Of a stretch of DNA of 8,680 bases, positions 1 through 5,266 are shown one piece after another. Where the stretch lies: assembly GCA_937915565.1 (NCBI GenBank), contig CALDMH010000052.1:1-8680 (forward strand), in the 5' to 3' direction. The position numbers and the translations under genes are program-made. This stretch comes from an uncultured Clostridia bacterium. Lineage in GTDB: Bacteria; Bacillota; Clostridia; Christensenellales; Borkfalkiaceae. Numbering within the stretch: position 1 is the first letter of the stretch; each line of letters starts with the position of its first letter. Under the pieces are notes generated by a model, which saw only the letters and a list, made by a program, of their open reading frames with translations, was not told the origin of the DNA and searched no databases.

Positions 1-162
1 GGTGAGCCCCGAAAGCCCTTCCTTTAAGCCCTTATAATATAATTTGTCGATAGCGTCGCTGCAATTTGACAAAAGTTCCCTGAGGAAAATTTCCTTGTGA
101 GTGTAAATGGAGTTAATCATCAAATCGAGAACTCTTTTCGATTGCGTTTTAAAACTTTTCAT
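1..162 (-). CDS. htpG: HtpG (Hsp90 family chaperone), N-terminal fragment
   Basis: This is the first 54 codons of a cytosolic ATP-dependent Hsp90-type chaperone; the rest lies beyond the left edge. Translating the minus strand from the ATG at 162-160 gives a start like MKSFKTQSKRVLDLMINSIY, followed by THKEIFLRELLSNCSDAIDK. This is the hallmark opening of HtpG, including the first helix of the GHKL ATPase fold with its E-x-L-x-N-x-x-D motif. Glu29, Asn33 and Asp36 are expected at the ATP/Mg site. Most relatives have Ala where this protein has Cys34. The start is fixed by a strong AACGGAGG ribosome site about 7 bases upstream and by family alignment at residue 1. The gene follows minE on the same strand but has its own promoter and heat-shock operator. 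Family identification is very secure from the seen residues; function beyond the fragment is known from the family only. Confidence 0.96.
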   Translation of the reverse strand, partial: MKSFKTQSKRVLDLMINSIYTHKEIFLRELLSNCSDAIDKLYYKGLKEGLSGLT

Positions 163-177
163 AAATAACACCTCCGT

Positions 178-222
178 TAAACGCTTTCGCCTTGCGACGA
201 AAGCCTGTTTTTCAAACGTTTA
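178..222 (-). promoter_or_regulatory. Foldable htpG leader hairpin next to the ribosome site
   Basis: In the untranslated leader of htpG, the 7-bp perfect arms GCTTTCG (183-189) and CGAAAGC (198-204) enclose an 8-base loop. An outer pairing TAAACG (178-183) with CGTTTA (217-222) can extend the structure; base 183 is shared between the two stems. On the RNA the structure ends only a few bases before the GGAGG site. It could tune translation, for example with temperature, but the ribosome site itself is not inside the stem. A regulatory role is inference. Confidence 0.35.
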
Positions 223-242
223 GCAATCAATTTGTTTGAGTG

Positions 243-269
243 TTAGCACTCTCATTGCCGTTCTGCCAA
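243..269 (-). promoter_or_regulatory. CIRCE-like HrcA operator, one half degenerate
   Basis: The CIRCE consensus is TTAGCACTC, nine bases, GAGTGCTAA. Positions 243-251 read TTAGCACTC exactly. After nine bases, 261-269 read TTCTGCCAA, which matches 5 of 9 positions of the other half. The element lies directly downstream of the htpG -10 box, over the expected transcription start, where a repressor would block initiation. CIRCE is bound by HrcA in Bacillota heat-shock genes. HrcA control of htpG here is inferred from this match, and the weak half may lower affinity. Confidence 0.7.
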
Positions 270-270
270 T

Positions 271-299
271 ATTATAATACCGCTTTTTGAAAAAAGCAA
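271..299 (-). promoter_or_regulatory. htpG promoter
   Basis: The minus strand carries a perfect TATAAT -10 box (271-276) and a TTGCTT -35 box (294-299) with 17 bases between them. Transcription would begin near 264, inside the CIRCE-like element, and give a leader of about 100 bases. It lies just beyond the minE stop, so htpG can be transcribed independently of minDE. No terminator was seen between minE and this promoter, so read-through from minDE is also possible. Confidence 0.75.
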
Positions 300-323
300 G
301 CGTTTGAGGTGTTTTTTACGTGA

Positions 324-554
324 TTATTTTTGCAACGTGGAAAATGCCTTTATGGAAGCGGCTTTTGCCGTTATCGTCAGGCGATATTCGCAATTCTTCG
401 CTTCGATTTTCATTTCCGGTTCGCCGGAAAGAGCGAAATAATCCTCCAAAACCGCGGCGACGTCCTTTATTATCAACGCCACGTTTTCGCTCGTCATCGA
501 AAGCCTGTCGTTCTCGATGACCGTTTTCAATCTTTTCAGTTCGGTTTTTTTCAT
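324..554 (-). CDS. minE: MinE-like cell division topological specificity factor
   Basis: This 76-residue protein matches the MinE pattern. A helix/strand segment (about residues 6-25, with the motif RLKTVIENDR) normally binds MinD and stimulates its ATPase. The dimerisation domain follows (about 26-66), with the usual run of I-x-x-V-x-x-V-x-x-Y and a closing beta-strand ending near ITAKA. MinE drives the oscillation or positioning of MinD at the membrane, keeping septa at midcell. It lies 82 bp downstream of minD on the same strand, which supports the call. The ribosome site is a weak AAAGAGAAA. Family members usually begin with about 12-15 residues that form a membrane-binding amphipathic helix. 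Here the protein starts directly at the MinD-binding segment, and the frame upstream meets a stop after eight codons without a start codon, so the short form appears genuine or reflects a lost 5' end. Confidence 0.82.
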   Translation of the reverse strand: MKKTELKRLKTVIENDRLSMTSENVALIIKDVAAVLEDYFALSGEPEMKIEAKNCEYRLTITAKAASIKAFSTLQK

Positions 555-557
555 ATA

Positions 558-655
558 TTTCTCTTTATTTAACGCTTTTCATCAACGCTTTTCGTCGGTT
601 TTTAAGCTTTTCTCTTTATTAACGGTTTTTCGATTTCTATACGTTTCTCTTTATT
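558..655 (-). repeat. Three exact copies of a 12-bp motif in the minD-minE junction
   Basis: The minus-strand word AATAAAGAGAAA occurs exactly at 644-655 (inside the last codons of minD), 609-620 (spacer) and 558-569 (just before the minE ATG, where it acts as the likely ribosome site). Between the last two copies, AAAAGCGTT is also repeated with a 13-bp period (571-579 and 584-592). The spacer therefore seems built from short duplications. Any function beyond supplying a purine-rich ribosome site is unknown. Confidence 0.6.
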
Positions 656-1434
656 CCGCGCCGAATCGCGCCCCAGAATCCCGAATATTTAGAAACGTAA
701 TCGTAAATTTTGCTCTTCCCCGTAGCCACGTTGGAGGCGAGAATTTTAAACGCCTTGTAGGACGACGAATCGGACGGGATAAGTCCCGCGTTGCGCAAGA
801 AAACGTTGTCGTCCTCCGGGATAACCCCCGCAAGCCTGCAACGAAGCGTTTTTTCGATTTCCTCCGGCGAAAGCATTTCGCCGCTTGCAACGAGGTCGCC
901 CCTTATTCTGTTCACCACGAGCCTGACGGATTTCAACCCGTAACCCCTTAAAAGCGACAGAACTTTGTCGGCGTCGCGAAGGCTGGAAAGCTGCGGAGTG
1001 GTTACTACGAGAGCCTCTTCCGCCGCCTTTACGGCAAGCGAAAAACCGTCGGTTATGCCTGCTGGGCAATCTATGATAATATAGTCGAAAAGCGAAGAAA
1101 GTCCCTCTATAAGTTCGTTAACGCCCTTTTCGCTTATCGAACACTTCGCGAGAGAATGAACGGAAGGAAGGATATAAACGTTCTTTGCGGACGGGCATTC
1201 CACGATAGCCTGCTTCGCTCTGCATCGCCCCTCGACGCAATCCGCAACGTCGTAAATAACGAGATTTTCAACGCCCGTTACGACGTCGAGATTATTCAAC
1301 CCGAAGTCGGCGTCCATTATGCAAACGCGTTTGCTCGCGCGGGCAAGACGTATGCCGAGGTTTGCCGCAACAGCAGTTTTTCCGACTCCTCCCTTCCCCG
1401 ACGTCACAACAATTTTCCGTGCTTTGATTTCCAT
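637..1434 (-). CDS. minD: Septum site-determining ATPase MinD
   Basis: MinD is a deviant Walker-A ATPase that dimerises on the membrane when ATP-bound and positions the division inhibitor. Visible marks in the 265-residue product are the motif SGKGGVGKT (12-20) with signature Lys14 and Lys19, the switch region MDADFGLNNLD (40-50) with Asp43, and the Walker-B-like IIIDCPAGI (119-127) with Asp122. A C-terminal amphipathic segment of about 15 residues (SGFWGAIRRGIKRNV) is the membrane-targeting helix typical of MinD. Length is normal. The ATG at 1434-1432 is chosen because family members begin only a few residues before the P-loop. A TTG at 1461 would add a Cys-rich nonapeptide and seems unlikely. 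There is no ribosome site before the ATG; instead an extended -10 box sits 7 bases upstream. minE follows; no minC is present in the window. Confidence 0.95.
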   Translation of the reverse strand: MEIKARKIVVTSGKGGVGKTAVAANLGIRLARASKRVCIMDADFGLNNLDVVTGVENLVIYDVADCVEGRCRAKQAIVECPSAKNVYILPSVHSLAKCSISEKGVNELIEGLSSLFDYIIIDCPAGITDGFSLAVKAAEEALVVTTPQLSSLRDADKVLSLLRGYGLKSVRLVVNRIRGDLVASGEMLSPEEIEKTLRCRLAGVIPEDDNVFLRNAGLIPSDSSSYKAFKILASNVATGKSKIYDYVSKYSGFWGAIRRGIKRNV

Positions 1435-1440
1435 ATGACA

Positions 1441-1449
1441 ATAATAACA
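1441..1449 (-). promoter_or_regulatory. Extended -10 promoter of minD, leaderless layout
   Basis: The minus strand reads TGTTATTAT here, an extended -10 (TGn plus TATTAT). Six bases (TGTCAT) separate it from the minD ATG, so the expected first transcribed base is the A of the start codon. No good -35 box lies at the right distance, which is tolerated for extended -10 promoters. The promoter is separated from the upstream lipoprotein gene by a strong terminator, so minD needs a promoter of its own about here. Confidence 0.5.
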
Positions 1450-1504
1450 TTCGCAAGGCAATGAAAAATCTCTCGTTTTGACGAAAACGGACTTTTTTTA
1501 TCGA

Positions 1505-1545
1505 AAACGAAAAGCAGGGCGGTTGCCGAAAGGCAACCGCCCCGC
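1505..1545 (-). terminator. Rho-independent terminator of the lipoprotein gene
   Basis: A perfect 11-bp GC-rich stem, GGGCGGTTGCC (1517-1527) and GGCAACCGCCC (1532-1542), closes a GAAA-type tetraloop. On the minus strand it is followed by a T-rich run (TTTTCGTTTTCG), the expected signature after the lipoprotein stop at 1597. On the plus strand the flank is not T-rich, so termination is one-directional. Confidence 0.85.
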
Positions 1546-1596
1546 AAAGGGTTAAAGGGTTATTTTATAATTTGCGAATTATCCTTACGCCGCGCC

Positions 1597-3906
1597 TTAC
1601 GCTGCGTCGCCTTGCGCAGCCGGTTCTTCAACGCCGCTACCCGCCACGCTCTTTAAAAGTTCGTCTACGTTCCAGCCGAAACGGTAATCCGTCGCCGAAA
1701 CGCACTTTACGTCACACTCGAAAATCCTGAACTTTTCGTATTCGCCGCCCTCGACGTAATCCTCGCTTCCGATATATACGTCGTATGCGTCGACGAATAT
1801 TTTAACGGAACTTCCGTCTTCGGCAACGACGATTCCCGCATCGGCAACGGGATAAAGAACGTCCTCGATTGCAAAAGGCAACTCGATTTGGTTTTCTTCA
1901 ACGAATTCGGGAATGGTTTTCAAAGTTTCGTTCACAAGCCTTATCGCTTCGCTCTTTAAGTTTTGCGTGACCGTATCGAAAAATTCTCCGCCGATAAAGC
2001 TCCACGCGAATTCTTTTACGGATTCGTATTCCGGAATAATCGAATTCGGCTCGAACCCGCCGTAAGTCGCTACGACTCCGCTCTCGCCGTTTTCGCCGTT
2101 CGCATCGTTCGGCGTAATATCTTTCGTCGTCGTCACAACGCCGTCACGCATCGTTACGAGCAAAATCTTTCCGTTTGCAAACAGGACGTGAACGTCGTCG
2201 GCATTGCCGATTTCGCTCCATATTCCGGTTTTATCTTTAAGCGCGTTTTTCAAATCCTCGTTCAAAACCATTCCTACTTCGGCTTTGAAAGCGTCGTCCG
2301 TATTTTCCTTGGTCAAATCGTAAGATACGAACGCCTGCGCTTTAATCTCGAACTGCCCGAGCTTCGGCAAATTCAAAATCGCTTCCGCTTCCGCACCCGC
2401 CCTCAAAATCTGCGGGTCGGAATAATAATCGGAAAGGTCGGGAAGAACGAACTTCTCGTCGGACAAATTCAGCTTTGCGCGGAAATCGAGAACGTCGGTT
2501 GTGAGATTGAACGAAACGACACCCACCCTGTCGGAGGGAACGTACATTCCGAGCGTCATATCGAACTGCTTGGAATTTTGCCCCATAAGCCCGAACTGTT
2601 TGAGAATGGTTTTTAAGGCTACTTCCGTCGTCAAATCGTTGAGCTTAATCTCGTAAACCTCGTCGTTTTTGCTTAACGAGAATTTGGAGGAAATATCCGA
2701 ATTTTTCACCGCCGCAGGCAAGGACGAGAGAACCTTTGACGTATCCTCGTCGTTAAGCACGTCGCGCACGAAGCGCATATCGCCCAAATTTAAGAAAAGT
2801 TTTTTGTCGTGATAAGTTAAGGAAAGCGATTTTTCATAAACGCCGAACGAAGCGGTGAAATCGATTGACGAAAGAACGTCCGCGTCCTCGTCGTTGACGA
2901 TTTTATCGACGTCGGCTCTCACGGCGAGTTTTAACGGAATTTCCTTTCCGTTCACCGATACGATACCGTTAAGGGCAACGCCTCTTGCAATATCCGCGTT
3001 CAAAAGCGCGGAAACGAGATTCTGACGGTTTTCGTCAACGGGCTTTTCCTCCGTGGGGATAACTTCCGACGGCGTGGAATCCATAGCCGCGTTGAATTTT
3101 TCCGCGTCGGGAATGGTTACTTCGCCGTTGAAATCCGAAAAGATTACTTCGTTGTTTTCCTCGCACGGGAGATTCCCGAGAACCGAAACGTTGACCTTGT
3201 ATTCGCTTTTATACGTAAATTTGACGGGCGTGTAATCGCTCTTAATCGTAAGCGTGCAGGTGGTGTCGTCGGAGAAAACGGGGTAACCGTTAAGCCCGCC
3301 GAACTCTTTCATTTGTTTGTAAAGAAGAAGGTTTCCCTTTTCCTTATCCAGAACGATTTCTATATCGTATTCGTCGCCGCGCGCTTCGAGAACCTTTGCG
3401 TACTTAATCGATTCGTCGTTGAAAACGTGTCCGCTCAAAAGCTTTTCGGGGGTTACACCGTAAACTTCTTTGTAAGCGTCTGCCGACGAATTTGAAATCG
3501 TACCGCCGTTCACCCTGTAAGCTATATTGTCGCCCTTCGCGAAAGCCTCGTGCTTCACGGAAACGAATTTTGAAACGGAATTGCTCTCGGAATAAAATTC
3601 GTCGCCGTGTTTAATCGAAAAGCAATCCGTTTTTTGAACGTAATTGAACAAGCCCGCAACGGACGCAACGGACGTTCCGCTGCTCGTCGTAGTATATGTA
3701 GAAAGTTTAGAAAGTCGGCCTATAACTGCGTAAACAGCGTTTTTTGCTCCGTACTCCTCGGGAGAAACCGTGATTTCGTCATCGATGATAACGTCCTCAT
3801 CCGGCCCTGTGGGGATTGTCGAAGAGCCTTTTGAACAACCTGTGGCAAAAGCGGAAATCATTATAAGCGCGATTGCCGTTAAAACTCCTAACAGTTTTTT
3901 CCTCAT
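1597..3906 (-). CDS. Large secreted lipoprotein of unknown function
   Basis: The 769-residue product begins with a typical lipoprotein signal peptide: a basic MRKK start, a hydrophobic core (about 5-20) and a lipobox A-T-G-C with the lipid-modified Cys24. It should therefore be anchored to the outer face of the cytoplasmic membrane. The mature part is acidic, with Ser/Thr-rich stretches and many short alternating segments suggestive of beta-strands. An acidic linker around 280-295 separates an N-terminal region (about 45-275) from a longer second part. The pattern resembles LolA/LppX-like lipoprotein folds in tandem, but that is only a guess; I recognise no catalytic motif. The start is set by AGGAG 6-7 bases before the ATG. 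It has its own promoter (3999-4027) and terminator and is transcribed divergently from the XRE regulator gene, hinting at control by it. Possible roles are envelope or cell-surface functions. Confidence 0.85.
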   Translation of the reverse strand: MRKKLLGVLTAIALIMISAFATGCSKGSSTIPTGPDEDVIIDDEITVSPEEYGAKNAVYAVIGRLSKLSTYTTTSSGTSVASVAGLFNYVQKTDCFSIKHGDEFYSESNSVSKFVSVKHEAFAKGDNIAYRVNGGTISNSSADAYKEVYGVTPEKLLSGHVFNDESIKYAKVLEARGDEYDIEIVLDKEKGNLLLYKQMKEFGGLNGYPVFSDDTTCTLTIKSDYTPVKFTYKSEYKVNVSVLGNLPCEENNEVIFSDFNGEVTIPDAEKFNAAMDSTPSEVIPTEEKPVDENRQNLVSALLNADIARGVALNGIVSVNGKEIPLKLAVRADVDKIVNDEDADVLSSIDFTASFGVYEKSLSLTYHDKKLFLNLGDMRFVRDVLNDEDTSKVLSSLPAAVKNSDISSKFSLSKNDEVYEIKLNDLTTEVALKTILKQFGLMGQNSKQFDMTLGMYVPSDRVGVVSFNLTTDVLDFRAKLNLSDEKFVLPDLSDYYSDPQILRAGAEAEAILNLPKLGQFEIKAQAFVSYDLTKENTDDAFKAEVGMVLNEDLKNALKDKTGIWSEIGNADDVHVLFANGKILLVTMRDGVVTTTKDITPNDANGENGESGVVATYGGFEPNSIIPEYESVKEFAWSFIGGEFFDTVTQNLKSEAIRLVNETLKTIPEFVEENQIELPFAIEDVLYPVADAGIVVAEDGSSVKIFVDAYDVYIGSEDYVEGGEYEKFRIFECDVKCVSATDYRFGWNVDELLKSVAGSGVEEPAAQGDAA

Positions 3907-3998
3907 ATATATGCTCCTGTTTTTTTTGTAATCTTTTGAATTTTCCGAAAATCGTCACAAAACTCCTTTTTTCGGCTCTTGCCGACTTTCTCATCCTA

Positions 3999-4027
3999 AT
4001 TGTATTGCATTTCAGAAAAAATATCAA
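3999..4027 (-). promoter_or_regulatory. Promoter of the lipoprotein gene
   Basis: The minus strand has TTGATA (4022-4027) and TACAAT (3999-4004) separated by exactly 17 bases, a good sigma-A-type promoter. Transcription would start near 3992 and give a leader of roughly 85 bases ending in the AGGAG ribosome site. The sequence TAAATCGC sits just upstream of the -35 box and is repeated at the divergent promoter. Confidence 0.75.
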
Positions 4028-4034
4028 GCGATTT

Positions 4035-4058
4035 AACCAAATATCGCGTCTATTGGTT
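4035..4058. promoter_or_regulatory. Operator-like dyad between the divergent promoters
   Basis: AACCAA (4035-4040) and TTGGTT (4053-4058) form an inverted repeat whose exact centre is the self-complementary CGCG (4045-4048). This 24-bp symmetrical site lies a few bases upstream of the lipoprotein -35 box. It is a plausible binding site for a dimeric helix-turn-helix protein, and the adjacent XRE regulator is the natural candidate. The binding partner is inference. Confidence 0.4.
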
Positions 4059-4123
4059 TTAGATTTACCTCTCTTCTTTATAGAAAAGCCCATTCTCTTA
4101 AACGGAGAGTGAATAAATCGCGC

Positions 4124-4152
4124 TTGACAACGGCAAAAAATGGTGTTAAAAT
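4124..4152 (+). promoter_or_regulatory. Promoter of the XRE regulator gene
   Basis: A perfect TTGACA (4124-4129), 17 bases, then TAAAAT (4147-4152) make a strong promoter. Only nine bases lie between the -10 box and the ATG at 4162, so the message would start at or within a few bases of the start codon and have no room for a ribosome site; none is visible. Confidence 0.8.
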
Positions 4153-4161
4153 GAAACCGAT

Positions 4162-4815
4162 ATGACGCAGATAGAAAATAATATTTCAAAAAACATAAAA
4201 GATTTGCGCGTTGCAAGCGGAATGAAACAATCCGAATTGGGAGAGAAAATCGCTTACTCGGACAAGACGATTTCAAAATGGGAAAACGGCTCTTCCGTTC
4301 CGGATATAGTCGCGCTCGGCGCGGTGGCGGAAATTTTCGGCGTGACGGTGGACGACCTTATCAAGGAAAACGCCGTTGAAAAACTTCTTCAACGCGAACA
4401 GCGGCAAACGAAAAGCGAATCGAACGACATCGTTATGCTCTGTTTATCCGTGCTTTCGGTTTTCACTATCGCTGTAATTCTTTACGTTGCCTTTTTGATA
4501 ATAAAGAATTATAAGTTCTGGCAGGTTTTCATCTGGGCGATTCCGATTTCGGCCTTTTTGTGCGCGAAATACAACAAGGCGCACGGCAATATAAAATGGG
4601 TGAACACCGTGCTGTTTTCGCTCATATGCTGGGGGATAATCGTTTCGGCTTACCTGCAAATTTTGTCTTACAACCTTTGGCCGATATTTTTCATAGGCAT
4701 ACCGATTGAAGGTATGATTGTTATCTCCACTTTGTTTTGCAAAACGAGCACTTTTATCTCTTTTTCCATCTTCAAAGTTCCGGAAAACGAGAAATCGAAG
4801 AAAAACAACAAATAA
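4162..4815 (+). CDS. Membrane-anchored XRE/Cro-type transcriptional regulator
   Basis: The 217-residue product has an N-terminal XRE helix-turn-helix (about 8-66) with the typical core MKQSELGEKI, a recognition helix near SDKTISKWENG, and the downstream PDIVALGAVAEIFGVTVDDL. A charged linker (67-89) follows. Four hydrophobic stretches at about 90-114, 118-135, 147-168 and 172-194 look like membrane segments, and the protein ends in a basic, lysine-rich tail. XRE domains fused to small membrane domains are common in Bacillota and are thought to tie DNA binding to a membrane state, but the signal sensed here is unknown. The start at 4162 is favoured by the HTH alignment. A four-codon reading frame beginning at 4151 overlaps it through ATGA. 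The gene is divergent from the lipoprotein gene, and hairpins downstream probably end its transcript. The HTH is certain; targets are inference. Confidence 0.9.
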   Translation: MTQIENNISKNIKDLRVASGMKQSELGEKIAYSDKTISKWENGSSVPDIVALGAVAEIFGVTVDDLIKENAVEKLLQREQRQTKSESNDIVMLCLSVLSVFTIAVILYVAFLIIKNYKFWQVFIWAIPISAFLCAKYNKAHGNIKWVNTVLFSLICWGIIVSAYLQILSYNLWPIFFIGIPIEGMIVISTLFCKTSTFISFSIFKVPENEKSKKNNK

Positions 4816-5015
4816 TTCTTAAATTTTCGGCCGACACTTCATACGTCAGCCGGCATAAGAAAAATGAGTGAAAGAAAATTTCACCAAAGAAATATTACGC
4901 CGTCAAACGCAGCACATATGTTCGGGTTATAATTAAGGCGTAAACTGAAAGAAAGCTTAACGCTTAAAAGTTCACACCAAGTTTTTTCTTGTTTTTATAA
5001 ATCATTCTCCATTAT

Positions 5016-5054
5016 AACTCCGAGCCGCGGATTTCTCCGCGGCTCGGAGTTTTA
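5016..5054 (+). terminator. Likely terminator after the XRE regulator gene
   Basis: AACTCCGAGCCGCGG (5016-5030) and CCGCGGCTCGGAGTT (5037-5051) form a perfect 15-bp stem with a six-base loop, followed on the plus strand by TTTA. The T run is short but the stem is very stable. It lies 200 bases beyond the XRE stop, far for a simple terminator but with no other gene between. The minus-strand flank is less T-rich, so plus-strand termination is favoured. Confidence 0.6.
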
Positions 5055-5066
5055 TATCGCGCGATA
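5055..5066. repeat. 12-bp perfect palindrome
   Basis: TATCGCGCGATA reads the same on both strands and sits between two large hairpins, three bases after the first and four bases before the second. It has no loop, so it looks more like a protein-binding site than an RNA hairpin. No partner can be named. Confidence 0.45.
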
Positions 5067-5070
5067 CGTT

Positions 5071-5111
5071 TTCCGCCGCTTCGGGCAAGACTTTTGCCCG
5101 AAGCGGCGGAA
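5071..5111. repeat. 18-bp perfect hairpin without a T run
   Basis: The arms TTCCGCCGCTTCGGGCAA (5071-5088) and its exact complement (5094-5111) enclose a 5-base loop. It is the longest perfect stem in the window. Neither strand has a T run after it, so it is not a standard terminator. It could be a backup terminator stem, an mRNA-stabilising hairpin, or a dispersed extragenic palindrome. Confidence 0.7.
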
Positions 5112-5178
5112 CGAAAAAATATCGGACGCGTTAAACGAGAATTTTCCCGATGGACGGATAGGGATTCCATTCGCCGCC

Positions 5179-5198
5179 GCTAATTACCGCTAATTACC
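5179..5198 (+). repeat. Tandem 10-bp repeat upstream of the exporter promoter
   Basis: CGCTAATTAC occurs twice head to tail (5179-5188 and 5189-5198), ending 21 bases before the -35 box of the exporter promoter. A period of 10 puts both copies on one face of the helix, and each holds the palindromic core TAATTA. This is the layout of a regulator or activator site; its protein is unknown. Confidence 0.5.
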
Positions 5199-5219
5199 GA
5201 AAAGGCGGACGGGAATAAG

Positions 5220-5248
5220 TTGATTTTTTCCGAAAAACAGGGTATAAT
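5220..5248 (+). promoter_or_regulatory. Promoter of the metal exporter gene
   Basis: TTGATT (5220-5225) and a perfect TATAAT (5243-5248) are 17 bases apart. Transcription should begin near 5255, leaving a leader of about 12 bases with an AGGTG ribosome site six bases before the ATG. Such a short leader leaves no room for a metal riboswitch downstream of this promoter. Confidence 0.8.
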
Positions 5249-5266
5249 TAACGACAGGTGATTTTT

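Larger units (their letters stand above)
4816..5257. other. Intergenic stretch without a convincing gene
   Basis: Between the XRE gene and the exporter no reading frame is supported. The first 200 bases are AT-rich, with a bulged hairpin (4828-4852), a TATAAT-like word near 4928-4933 lacking a good -35 box, and short AAGCTTAACGCTT repeats. The second half carries two strong hairpins, a short palindrome, a tandem 10-bp repeat and the exporter promoter, each described separately. Confidence 0.6.

Noticed and set aside
282..297. GCTTTT...AAAAGC inverted repeat after minE as a terminator
   Set aside because: The stem is short and AT-rich and is not followed by a T run on the minus strand; the bases are better explained as the htpG promoter spacer.
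517..951. 144-codon plus-strand frame opposite minD and minE
   Set aside because: It is antisense to two clearly recognised genes, has no ribosome site and no family resemblance; it is a shadow.
1435..1461. TTG start for minD adding nine residues (MPCECYYCH)
   Set aside because: The extra residues are Cys-rich and not seen in MinD, and the extension overlaps the extended -10 box. A weak GAGAGA lies upstream of it, so it is kept only as an alternative.
1963..2616. 217-codon plus-strand frame opposite the lipoprotein gene
   Set aside because: Its Arg/Phe-rich composition is typical of the complement of a coding frame; no start signals.
3797..4276. 159-codon minus-strand frame crossing the divergent promoter region
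   Set aside because: It would overlap both the lipoprotein start in another frame and the XRE gene, and it runs through both promoters; composition is Lys/Arg/Phe-rich noise.
4864..4932. A 22-codon plus-strand frame beginning MSERKFHQRN and ending in HMFGL
   Set aside because: It looks faintly like the start of a helix-turn-helix or transposase protein, but it is very short, has only a weak purine run before it and no good promoter. It could be a gene remnant; not enough to call a gene.
4978..4998. CAAG-TTTTTT-CTTG followed by TTTTT as a terminator for the XRE gene
   Set aside because: The stem is only four pairs; the hairpin at 5016-5051 is far stronger.
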